64,000 nucleotides of DNA from Phaeobacter gallaeciensis. GTDB taxonomy: Bacteria; Pseudomonadota; Alphaproteobacteria; Rhodobacterales; Rhodobacteraceae. The translations under genes were made by a program, and so were the position numbers. Of the stretch, positions 1 through 8,139 are shown in pieces. A model generated the notes under the pieces. It was given only the letters and a program-made list of their open reading frames with translations, was not told the origin of the DNA and did no database searches. The stretch covers positions 2,146,001 through 2,210,000 of the forward strand of contig NZ_CP015124.1 of NCBI RefSeq assembly GCF_001678945.1, given 5' to 3'. Numbering within the stretch: position 1 is the first letter of the stretch; the number at the start of each line of letters is the position of its first letter.

Positions 1-4
1 ACAC

Positions 5-394
5 GTGGATCGAATTATTGAGGGAATAGAAGTGCAGGTTATTCAGTCGCCCCAGTGGCACCGTCAGAATTTGGTCACGTTGGAGCGTATCCACCAGGAC
101 ATTGCGCGCTTTACCGGGCCGGTCTTTCACATCGTCACCATCGCGGCGGCGATTTATCTGCCATGCTATGCCAAACTGATGCTGTTCTCTGTTCCCGGCG
201 CGCTTGACCCGATGATGGTGCTGCTGGCCCTGTCTGCGGTTGCGCTTGTGCTGGTCTCTCCGGCCTTCGCCCTGGCGGCGACGGTGGAGGTCTATTTTAC
301 CCGCCGGATCGCCCGAGCATCGCGGGTTGGTGCATCGCATTTCCATGATGCAACCGTCGGGTGTTCCCGCTATGGTTCGTCAAAAAGAACATAA
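5..394 (+). CDS. Small membrane protein of unknown function, possibly truncated at its 5' end
   Basis: I do not recognise this family. The 129-residue reading frame has two hydrophobic stretches (about residues 42-63 and 69-95) after an amphipathic start, so an inner-membrane protein with two segments is likely. A GTG at position 5 could be the start, but the frame is open to the window edge and the true start may lie outside. The last 25 residues are hydrophilic and not obviously domain-like. It ends 25 bases before the methyltransferase gene on the same strand, so it may be co-transcribed with the restriction-modification genes. Confidence 0.45.
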   Translation: MDRIIEGIEVQVIQSPQWHRQNLVTLERIHQDIARFTGPVFHIVTIAAAIYLPCYAKLMLFSVPGALDPMMVLLALSAVALVLVSPAFALAATVEVYFTRRIARASRVGASHFHDATVGCSRYGSSKRT

Positions 395-419
395 GTGATT
401 TCAAGGGTAAGGGGCGCAT

Positions 420-3400
420 ATGGCATCCGATCTTTCTGACCTGATCCTCTCTCTAACGCCCGAGGATGGTTCTTCCATCGGCAATGGCGCGATGCTGGCG
501 CGGCTGCGGGATCATATTCCGACCCTGACCGAGGAAGCCTATGCCGAGGCGAGAGATGCGCTGATCGACGAAGGCACGCTGGGCCGTGGCAAGGGGCGTG
601 GCGGGTCGGTCTATCGGGCGGATGTTGTTGATCTGGAACTGACGGCTCCGGTGGCAAAGGAACCGAAGGCCACCACCGGCACGCGCAAGAAGGCCAGCCG
701 CAAATCGGATGAGCCGACCGAGGTGCTGTCCTATCGTCACGACGAAACGCGCGTGAACAATCCCGAGGTGGGGATGGTGCATGCCGACACCGACCCGGAT
801 GGGGAGAAATCCACCTGGGCCTATGACCCGCATCTGGACCCGGTGCTGAACTTTGACAGCGCGCGCGGGGCGATTGAGACGCTGATTGATGACGCATTGG
901 CCAGTGACGATCCGGAGCGGATGAAGGACGCGCTGACGGAACTCAAACGCCTGCAGGCCCCTTACCTGAACTGGACGGGCAAGGCGGAGAAGACGAGCTT
1001 TGAGGTCGATACCGTCTCGCTCCACGTCCATGAACGGGTGGACCCGGCGACGATCCTGGCCAATGCGGCCAGGCGGCTGAAGGGGCAGGATGCGGCGACG
1101 CAATGGCGGCAACCGGACTTGTTCGCCGCCCCGTTTGAGAACCTGCCGCTGCGCCAAGCGCTGGATTTCTACCATCACGAAAAGGGCTGGTCGAACCGGC
1201 TGGTGGCGGGGGACAGCCTGCTGGTGATGAACTCGCTCCTGACCAAGGAGAGCATGGGCGGCAAGGTGCAGATGATCTATATCGACCCGCCCTATGGCAT
1301 CAAATACGGGTCGAACTTTCAGCCTTTTACGAACAAGCGCGACGTGAAGGACCGGTCAGACGCCGACCTGACGCAAGAGCCCGAGATGATCAAGGCGTTC
1401 CGGGACACTTGGGAACTGGGCATCCATTCCTACCTCACCTATCTGCGCGACCGGCTGATGCTGGCGAGGGAATTGCTGACCGAGAGCGGGTCGGTGTTCG
1501 TGCAGATTTCGGATGAAAATTTGCACCACGTTCGGGAGTTGATGGAGGAAGTCTTTGGCGCTGAAAACTATGCTGGACTGATTGCCTACAGCGCTACCAC
1601 AGGACAAACATCCGGGCTGTTGGCGCAAATCACGGATTACATTCTTTGGTATGGCAAGGACAAAAGCCAGCTGAAGCACAATCGGTTGCTTACCGTGGGC
1701 CCTGCAATTGACAATCCGAAGGAACGGTATGTCTGCGTAGAGACTCCTGAAGGCCACATCATTGACTTGTCCGTAAAACAAAAAACCGGCGAAGAAGATT
1801 TCCCTGATGGCCGAATTCTAAAGCTTGAAAACCCATCGTCACAGTCGGGCGACGAAAACAGCCGACGACAATTCACTGCCTTCAAGAAGACCTTCAAACC
1901 CGGTGGGAGTCGTGGCTGGTCAACTAGCGTCGATGAAGGAATGCCAAGGGTCCTTAGGGCTGGCTATTTTCGTCAGCAAGGTAATTCGCTCTGGTGGAAG
2001 TCTTATCGGGATAGCGGCCGTGTTCGTCCGCTCAACTCACTTTGGACTGACACGAGACAAAATGCCTTTGGAGATGGCAAAGTTTACGTTGTGCAGACTG
2101 CTCCCAATGCAATTGAACGCTGTCTCCTGATGACCACCGATCCCGGCGACCTGGTACTCGATCCCACCTGCGGCTCCGGCACCACCGCTTTCGTCGCCGA
2201 GAAATGGGGGCGGCGGTGGATCACCTGTGACACCTCGCGCGTGGCGGTCACGTTGGCCAAGCAGCGGCTGATGACCGCCAGTTTCGATTACTACGCCCTG
2301 CGCTATCCCCATGAGGGGCTGAAGGGCGGCTTCGACTATGAAACCGTGCCGCATATCACGCTGAAATCCATCGCCAACAACCCCGACATCGACACGATCC
2401 ATGACGAGGATCATCCCAAGATCGCGGCGGCGCTGGACGATTTGAACGCCGCGCTCAAATCCGCGCCCCCGCTGCCGATCAAGCCCACGCAAGGCTATCG
2501 CAAGGGCAAACAGGTCTCATTCCGCGATGGCGACGTGCTGGAGGAATGGGAGGTGCCGTTTGACCTGCCCGAGGGTTGGCCCGAGGCGGCCAAGGCCCCG
2601 TTCGAGGCATTCCACAAAGCCCGCCAAGCCATGCAGCGCCGCATGGACCAATCCATCGCCGATCACGCCGATCAGGAAACGCTCTACGACAAGCCCCGCA
2701 TCGACAAGAACAAGCTGCGGATCACCGGCCCGTTCAGCGTTGAGGCAGTGCCTGCGCCTACGGTGCTGTCCCTCGACGAAACCCTGCCGGCGGAAGAGGC
2801 TGACAGCACCGTTGCCCGCTCTGGCGAGACCTCGCGCCAGTCGCTTTGGCGCGATGAGCTGCTGAAAACCGGTGTGCGCGGCAAGGGCGGCAACATGATG
2901 CGCTTTGCCGAGTTCGAGGTGATCCCCGGCACCAAGTTCCTCCATGCCAGCGGCTCGGTCGCAGATACAGGCGAGCGCGTGGTGGTAAGTTTCGGCCCCG
3001 AACATGCCGCGTTGGAGCAGCGCCAGGTCGAAGAGGCAATGAACGAAGCCTACACGCTGATGCCGAAGCCAAAGTTCCTGCTGTTCTGCGCCTTCACCTT
3101 TGACCCGGAGGCCGCCAAGGACATCGATGAGATGAACGTGCCGGGCATGACCTTCCTCAAGGTTCAGATGAACACGGACCTGCTGACCGAGGATCTGAAG
3201 AAGAAGCGGGCGAGCAATGAATCGTTCTGGCTGATGGGCCAGCCCGAGGTCGAGTTGCGCAAGCGCGGTGATGGGATGTGGGAGGTCGAGGTGCATGGCT
3301 TCGACTACTTCAACCCCAAGAATGGAAAGGTCGAGGGCGGAGGCAAGAAGCAGATCGCCATGTGGTCGCTGGATCAGGACTACGATCAACGGTCATTGAT

Positions 3401-3614
3401 GCCGCATCAGGTGTTCTTTCCCATGGCCGATGCCAAGGGCGGCTGGAACCGGCTGAAAAAGACAATCCGCGCGGAGTTGGACGAAGACCTGCTGGAGCAG
3501 TTCCACGGCACGGTGTCGTTGCCGTTCGAGGCCGGTGACAACAAGCGGATCGCGGTGAAGATCGTGGATGATCGGGGCATCGAGTCCCTCAAGATCGTCG
3601 CGCTGGAGGGATAA
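420..3614 (+). CDS. Type III-like adenine-specific DNA methyltransferase (beta class), modification subunit
   Basis: This 1064-residue protein is the modification half of a restriction-modification pair. Motif IV, DPPY, is at residues 289-292 and the SAM-binding motif I, DPTCGSGTT, is at about 581-589. That order (IV, target recognition, I) is the beta class used by type III Mod proteins. Residues 1-70 look like a winged helix, which is not standard for short Mod proteins, and about 250 extra residues follow the catalytic core. A Shine-Dalgarno-like AAGGGTAAGGGG precedes the ATG. The helicase-nuclease begins 4 bases after the stop, so the two are co-translated. DNA around 1560-2110, between motifs IV and I where the target-recognition domain lies, is clearly A+T-richer than its flanks, as if swapped. 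Methylated base and site cannot be read from sequence. Confidence 0.88.
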   Translation: MASDLSDLILSLTPEDGSSIGNGAMLARLRDHIPTLTEEAYAEARDALIDEGTLGRGKGRGGSVYRADVVDLELTAPVAKEPKATTGTRKKASRKSDEPTEVLSYRHDETRVNNPEVGMVHADTDPDGEKSTWAYDPHLDPVLNFDSARGAIETLIDDALASDDPERMKDALTELKRLQAPYLNWTGKAEKTSFEVDTVSLHVHERVDPATILANAARRLKGQDAATQWRQPDLFAAPFENLPLRQALDFYHHEKGWSNRLVAGDSLLVMNSLLTKESMGGKVQMIYIDPPYGIKYGSNFQPFTNKRDVKDRSDADLTQEPEMIKAFRDTWELGIHSYLTYLRDRLMLARELLTESGSVFVQISDENLHHVRELMEEVFGAENYAGLIAYSATTGQTSGLLAQITDYILWYGKDKSQLKHNRLLTVGPAIDNPKERYVCVETPEGHIIDLSVKQKTGEEDFPDGRILKLENPSSQSGDENSRRQFTAFKKTFKPGGSRGWSTSVDEGMPRVLRAGYFRQQGNSLWWKSYRDSGRVRPLNSLWTDTRQNAFGDGKVYVVQTAPNAIERCLLMTTDPGDLVLDPTCGSGTTAFVAEKWGRRWITCDTSRVAVTLAKQRLMTASFDYYALRYPHEGLKGGFDYETVPHITLKSIANNPDIDTIHDEDHPKIAAALDDLNAALKSAPPLPIKPTQGYRKGKQVSFRDGDVLEEWEVPFDLPEGWPEAAKAPFEAFHKARQAMQRRMDQSIADHADQETLYDKPRIDKNKLRITGPFSVEAVPAPTVLSLDETLPAEEADSTVARSGETSRQSLWRDELLKTGVRGKGGNMMRFAEFEVIPGTKFLHASGSVADTGERVVVSFGPEHAALEQRQVEEAMNEAYTLMPKPKFLLFCAFTFDPEAAKDIDEMNVPGMTFLKVQMNTDLLTEDLKKKRASNESFWLMGQPEVELRKRGDGMWEVEVHGFDYFNPKNGKVEGGGKKQIAMWSLDQDYDQRSLMPHQVFFPMADAKGGWNRLKKTIRAELDEDLLEQFHGTVSLPFEAGDNKRIAVKIVDDRGIESLKIVALEG

Positions 3615-3617
3615 GCC

Positions 3618-6392
3618 ATGTCCCTGATCATCAACCGCCCGTGGGAGCGGCCAGAGCAGCACTGGGTCGAGGGCAAAGGCGGCAAGCTGGAGATCAAGCC
3701 GAAGCGGCGGCCTGCCAGTTACGAGGTCTTCGACGCGCGCAACAACACCAAGCGTACAGAAGTGCTGGCCATGGTCAACACGATCCGCGACCGCGTGGAT
3801 CAGTGGCGCGAGGACGGCTATCCGGGCGTGACAATTGTGACGCGTAAGTTGTTGGAGCATTGGCATGATGAGACGGCGCGCCAACATCCGTTCTATTTCT
3901 GCCAGTTGGAAGCGATTGAGACACTGATCTGGTGGGTCGAGGGCGCGGAAGCCTACAAGCAGGGTATCCATGTGCCCGGCGATGGCGGTGCCTGGGAGCG
4001 GCTCTGCAACAAGATGGCGACCGGCGCGGGCAAGACGACGGTGATGGCGATGATCATCACGTGGCAGGTGCTGAACGCGCTGACCTATCCCAAGCGAAAC
4101 AAGGATTTCAGCCGCGCGGTGTTCATCGTGGCCCCTGGCCTGACGGTGAAGGGCCGGTTGCAGGTGCTAATGCCGTCTGAGGGCAGTTACTACGATGAGT
4201 TCAATCTGTGCCCCTCGGAGTCGATGCGCCAGAAGCTGAATCAGGCCGAGGTGCTGATCGAGAACTGGCACACGCTGATGCCGTTGAAGGAAGTGCAGCG
4301 GTCGGTCGTTCAGAAGGGCAAGGAGTCCGACGAGGCCTTCACCCGTCGCGTTCTGGGCAAGCTGGCCGCGCACAAGGACATCATCGTCATCAACGACGAG
4401 GCGCACCACGCTTATCGGAAGCCGCCTGAGCTGAAGATTTCCAAGAAGCAGGCAGCGGATCAAGGTATCGACCTGGACGAGGCCACGCGCTGGATCGAAG
4501 GCTTGGACCGCATCCACAAAACGCGGCGCATCCAACGTTGTTTCGATCTGTCCGCGACGCCATTTGCCCCGACGGGCAAGAAGAGCACTGACACGGCATT
4601 GTTCGATTGGATCATCTCGGATTTCGGGCTGAATGACGCAATTGAGGCGGGGCTGGTGAAGACGCCGCGCGTTGTGGTGCGGGATGATGCGCTGCCAGAT
4701 GCCAAAACGCTGCAATCAAGGCTCTACCACATCTATCGTGACAAGTCGGTCTCCGAAGACCTGAACCGTGCCAAGGCTGAACCGCACGAAGCTTTGCCAA
4801 AGCTGGTTCAGGACGCTTACACGCTGCTTGGGGCGGATTGGCGTGAGACGGCAAAGGACTGGGCCGAAGCCGGGCATCACTCGCCGCCGGTCATGTTGAC
4901 AGTCTGCAATCGGACAGAGACAGCAGCCCGGATTGAAAACTATTTCAACCAGGGCGATGCCCATTGGCCGGAGCTTCAGGCCCCGAATAAAACCCTTCGC
5001 GTTGACTCGAAGGTGCTGGACAAGGCGGAGATTGGCGAAGCAGCAACGTCGGACAAGGCGTATGATCAGCGCCTTCAGGAGATCGTTGAGGCCTCTGACA
5101 TTCCTGAAACGAGGAAGCGTCAGCTCGGCGAGCTGAAGAAGGAAGAACTGCTCCGCGAGATCATCGACAATGTCGGCAAACGCGGTCAGGCCGGGCAAGA
5201 CCTTCAGAACGTGATTTCGGTGGCGATGCTATCCGAGGGGTGGGATGCAAAGAACGTCACCCACATCATGGGTCTGCGCGCCTTCACGTCGCAGTTGCTG
5301 TGCGAACAAGTCGTTGGTCGGGGACTTCGGCGGGTTTCCTATGATACCGACGAGAATGGTCTGTTTCTACCGGAATACGTGAACGTCTTCGGCGTTCCTC
5401 TTTCAATCTCCGAAGCTGGGGAACCCGGTGAAGCGCCACCTCCGCCTAAACCGACAACACAGATTGAAGTCATTCCTGAACGTGCCAATCTGGAGATCAA
5501 ATGGCCGAACGTGGTTCGTGTCGAGTCGGTTGTCCGTCGCGAGTTGTCTGTCGAATGGTCGGCCGTTGAGACGCTTACGCTTGATCCTGCCTCCACGCCC
5601 ATCAGCGCGGACCTAGCCCCTGCTCTAGGCGGTGCAACCGACATGGGCAAAGTTTCCTCGATTGACTTGGAAAAGCTCCCGGACGGCTTCAGGCTTCAAC
5701 GCCTCGTGTTTCAAGCAGCCCGAAAGGGGTTCGCTGGTCTGTCTCATAGCTTCAAAGGGTCGGAAGACCTGCTTGCCGCGCAACTTGTCCGGATAGTCGA
5801 AGAATTCATCGACTCCGGGGCGCTGCATGTTCCGTCGCTTTTCCACTCCGATCCTCTAAGGCGTCGCATTCTGATCGCACTCAACATCGATCTGGTTGTT
5901 CAGCATCTCATGCAAAGCGTTTTTGAGCAGAACAGGACAAAGTTGACGCCGATCTTCGACGAAGAAAACCCAATCGGCTCCACGGGACAAATGCGCACCT
6001 GGTACACGACCAAGCCCAACTTCCCTGCTTTTAAGTCACATATCAGCCATTTGGTGGGGGATTCCTCCTGGGAAGGGCATGCAGCCAATGTGTTTGAGCA
6101 GTCAGACGAAGTATTGGCGTATGCGAAGAACGATCACCTCGGATTTCAAATTCAGTATTTGTGGTCTGGCTCTCGTCGGCGATACATTCCTGATTTTCTA
6201 GTGAAGCTCACCAGCGGAAAGCTTTTGGCGTTGGAGATCAAAGGTACGGACAGCCCACAGAACAAGGCAAAAAGAGATGCGTTGGCAGAGTGGGTGGAGG
6301 CGGTGAATGATGTGGGAGGGTTTGGGCTGTGGTCTTGGGATGTGGCTTTTGCGCCAGCGGAGATAAAGGACATTGTTTTGAGGCACGTTTGA
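3618..6392 (+). CDS. DEAH-box helicase with C-terminal PD-(D/E)XK nuclease, restriction subunit of type III-like system
   Basis: This 924-residue protein should translocate on and cut unmodified DNA together with the upstream methyltransferase. The superfamily 2 Walker A, ATGAGKT, is at residues 134-140, and Walker B, DEAH, is at 260-263. A helicase C-terminal part with the motif VI-like QVVGRGLRR lies near residue 560. The C-terminus carries a PD-(D/E)XK nuclease signature, with D859 followed by E873 and K875 in the string LEIKG. This is the layout of type III Res subunits, although overall it resembles the larger restriction helicases encoded beside long methyltransferases rather than EcoP15I Res itself. 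The last 800 bases are less G+C-rich. No frameshift or missing catalytic residue is seen, so the system may be active. Confidence 0.88.
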   Translation: MSLIINRPWERPEQHWVEGKGGKLEIKPKRRPASYEVFDARNNTKRTEVLAMVNTIRDRVDQWREDGYPGVTIVTRKLLEHWHDETARQHPFYFCQLEAIETLIWWVEGAEAYKQGIHVPGDGGAWERLCNKMATGAGKTTVMAMIITWQVLNALTYPKRNKDFSRAVFIVAPGLTVKGRLQVLMPSEGSYYDEFNLCPSESMRQKLNQAEVLIENWHTLMPLKEVQRSVVQKGKESDEAFTRRVLGKLAAHKDIIVINDEAHHAYRKPPELKISKKQAADQGIDLDEATRWIEGLDRIHKTRRIQRCFDLSATPFAPTGKKSTDTALFDWIISDFGLNDAIEAGLVKTPRVVVRDDALPDAKTLQSRLYHIYRDKSVSEDLNRAKAEPHEALPKLVQDAYTLLGADWRETAKDWAEAGHHSPPVMLTVCNRTETAARIENYFNQGDAHWPELQAPNKTLRVDSKVLDKAEIGEAATSDKAYDQRLQEIVEASDIPETRKRQLGELKKEELLREIIDNVGKRGQAGQDLQNVISVAMLSEGWDAKNVTHIMGLRAFTSQLLCEQVVGRGLRRVSYDTDENGLFLPEYVNVFGVPLSISEAGEPGEAPPPPKPTTQIEVIPERANLEIKWPNVVRVESVVRRELSVEWSAVETLTLDPASTPISADLAPALGGATDMGKVSSIDLEKLPDGFRLQRLVFQAARKGFAGLSHSFKGSEDLLAAQLVRIVEEFIDSGALHVPSLFHSDPLRRRILIALNIDLVVQHLMQSVFEQNRTKLTPIFDEENPIGSTGQMRTWYTTKPNFPAFKSHISHLVGDSSWEGHAANVFEQSDEVLAYAKNDHLGFQIQYLWSGSRRRYIPDFLVKLTSGKLLALEIKGTDSPQNKAKRDALAEWVEAVNDVGGFGLWSWDVAFAPAEIKDIVLRHV

Positions 6393-6446
6393 TCGGCGTT
6401 ACAACGCAGGCTGAAAGAAGTGTGCTCCATCTATCTGGCGTTGCAC

Positions 6447-6469
6447 TTCCCATGAAAGTGTTCATGGAA
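6447..6469. other. Imperfect hairpin between the nuclease gene and the small accessory genes
   Basis: TTCCCATGAA (6447-6456) can pair with TTCATGGAA (6461-6469) around an AGTG loop with one bulged C. It lies in the 149-base gap after the restriction gene and before the next coding region. It is not followed by a T-run, so it may be a weak processing or attenuation structure rather than a terminator. Confidence 0.3.
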
Positions 6470-6541
6470 GCAAAGAAATAGTTTACTGAAAGGCCATTTG
6501 AAGTAGTGGTCGTCGGCAATGAGGAAAGGAAAAGGTACCCA

Positions 6542-6970
6542 ATGGACGAGAAGCAGCTCAGAGATTTCTTAGTTGAGCGCGTGAATGCTCATTGGCAAAC
6601 GCCAAAGAAGCTACTGCTGCTGGCCGATGTCCCCAGCGAGCTCAAGGAGCATAAGGATCTGGACTACAAGGACATTTTGGGAGACAAGCGACTGAAGTCA
6701 TTTGCAGAAGAAATGCAAGGAGACGGAGGCTTCAAGCTTATCCAACATCCTAGCCAAAAGGCAAAGCTTGCTCTTGTGCCTTTTGATGCAGACTACGAAT
6801 TTCCCGAGGTTAGCCTCGATGCAGGTGGTGGCAAAAGAAGGGGTGATTTACCCGGAAATCACCGCAAGGTAACACTGGATTTTCTTTCGATCGTAAAGTC
6901 TTTGCCTGAAAAGGACCAATCAGAGATCATCATTCCTGCTAGAATTATTGCCAAGCTCATTTCCGACTAA
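6542..6970 (+). CDS. Small protein with a possible LOTUS/OST-HTH-like winged helix; unknown function
   Basis: This is a 142-residue protein with no enzyme motif. Residues about 18-80 run helix, helix, lysine-rich helix, then two strands around KLIQHPSQKAKLALVP. This resembles the winged-helix layout of LOTUS/OST-HTH domains, which bind RNA and often accompany nucleases; that link is inferred by eye and unproven. An internal ATG at 6542 is preferred over the upstream ATG at 6506 because GAGGAAAGGAAAAGG precedes it at normal distance. Its stop overlaps the next start by one base (TAATG), so the two proteins are translationally coupled. The codon use and G+C content are lower than in the surrounding chromosome, suggesting transfer together with the restriction genes. 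Confidence 0.65.
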   Translation: MDEKQLRDFLVERVNAHWQTPKKLLLLADVPSELKEHKDLDYKDILGDKRLKSFAEEMQGDGGFKLIQHPSQKAKLALVPFDADYEFPEVSLDAGGGKRRGDLPGNHRKVTLDFLSIVKSLPEKDQSEIIIPARIIAKLISD

Positions 6971-7809
6971 TGGAGATACTGCTTCTTGTTGCGACTCGTG
7001 ACGATTCGTTGCGGCAGTTCGTAGGTGCTCAAAAGAACAAAACCTTCCCGCAAGAAGCCTTCAAGCGAGGATTTCTTGCGCAGAGGAAGGTGCGTCAAGT
7101 CGTCAATGCAGTTGATGTTCGTGAGTTTACCACGTCGGATGACTTAGAAGCATTTGTTGAGCAGAGGCTCGGCAGTGCTGATGGTTTGTTGCTTCTTATT
7201 GATCAGGAGAGTGCGGGCCTAGCTAAGTGCATCCGATCAGCTGCTTTGGTTTGTGAAATCGATGTCACTCGGGCTTCGAGAAACTATCAGAATTTTTTGC
7301 ACGATAGGCTCAGCAAGCTTGCAAAAACAATCAATTACTTGGCGCGTCACTTCAACGATGGCTCAGACGCGCCGTTGTTGTCTTTGCCGCTTAGAAATTT
7401 CAAGTGTCCTGCGCTTGCAGGTTTACAGGAGACAATTGCCGCCGATCCGTGCAATTCGCAGATTGCTGATAGCGTCGACGCGAGTCTGCAGAGGCTCCGC
7501 CGACGCGTAAGACCTCGGAAGAAGACAAGCTACAAAACCAAGTACGCTGTTGACGACAAGGAACGATTCTTTGTCTTCGGGAAGGAGAAGCACGCGCTTC
7601 CCGATTCTGGAGCGCCGCACAGGCGCTCGTGCAAATTAAACAGCTGTTTTCGTTTCGGATGCCGGATTGATGATACACGGCACTTCAATGTCTCGGAAGG
7701 TGAAGGCGACACCACCACCATTTCTGGCGAGTTCACCGATTGCCACGGCGACAAACGGAGTGTGGCCGGCGGCACGCATATCAATATGTTTTCAAACGAT
7801 TTCTTCTGA
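6970..7809 (+). CDS. Unknown protein coupled to the winged-helix-like gene; putative defence accessory
   Basis: I do not recognise this 279-residue protein. The N-terminal 90 residues look alpha/beta (MEILLLVATRD near the start and GLLLLIDQES near residue 65). A helical middle and a basic linker (RRRVRPRKK, about residues 178-186) follow. The C-terminal 85 residues are beta-rich with several Cys and His residues (CKLNSC, FGC, CHG), which might bind a metal. The start codon overlaps the preceding stop (TAATG). The gene ends 7 bases before a hairpin, so it is the last gene of the island operon. Low G+C content marks it as acquired. A partner role with the LOTUS-like protein or the restriction system is an inference from linkage only. 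Confidence 0.6.
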   Translation: MEILLLVATRDDSLRQFVGAQKNKTFPQEAFKRGFLAQRKVRQVVNAVDVREFTTSDDLEAFVEQRLGSADGLLLLIDQESAGLAKCIRSAALVCEIDVTRASRNYQNFLHDRLSKLAKTINYLARHFNDGSDAPLLSLPLRNFKCPALAGLQETIAADPCNSQIADSVDASLQRLRRRVRPRKKTSYKTKYAVDDKERFFVFGKEKHALPDSGAPHRRSCKLNSCFRFGCRIDDTRHFNVSEGEGDTTTISGEFTDCHGDKRSVAGGTHINMFSNDFF

Positions 7810-7816
7810 AAATGAA

Positions 7817-7843
7817 AAGGAGGACTGCAACACAGCCCTCCTT
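7817..7843. terminator. Hairpin terminator between the defence operon and the convergent mobilization operon
   Basis: AAGGAGGACTG (7817-7827) pairs with CAGCCCTCCTT (7833-7843) with one mismatch around a CAACA loop. It starts 7 bases after the stop of the 279-residue gene. Read from the other strand it is followed by TTCATTTTC, so it could serve the minus-strand genes as well. Confidence 0.6.
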
Positions 7844-8139
7844 AGGTATTCAGAATTTCGTTGCCTATCACGTCTCTCACTTCCGCTGCGGCAGTCAGCC
7901 AAATCGACTCCAGAACATGGTTCCGGTCTCTCCAGCATCCCATCCAACACTCTGGCGCACCGATGCTCAAGCGTGATGTTGAGTTCCATCGTTTCGCGCA
8001 AAAGTGCGTGTAGGCACGAACTGTAGATAAGAAAATACGGGGCAAATGTCAATTTTTTCTCAATGACTGATGCCAAGGCAACGGTGGAGAACCGGCTACC
8101 GCTTCGGATTCCTAGCAGATTTTGCAATTCTTCAATAGA
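7844..8139. other. A+T-richer intergenic stretch with no convincing gene
   Basis: About 300 bases separate the defence operon from the end of the relaxase gene. Short open frames exist on both strands, but none has a good ribosome binding site, codon pattern or recognisable product. It may be a decayed junction between the two acquired modules. Confidence 0.4.

Noticed and set aside
7792-8127. 111-residue minus-strand frame between the defence and mob operons
   Set aside because: It runs through the terminator hairpin, has no good ribosome binding site and no recognisable sequence; a rival short frame overlaps it.
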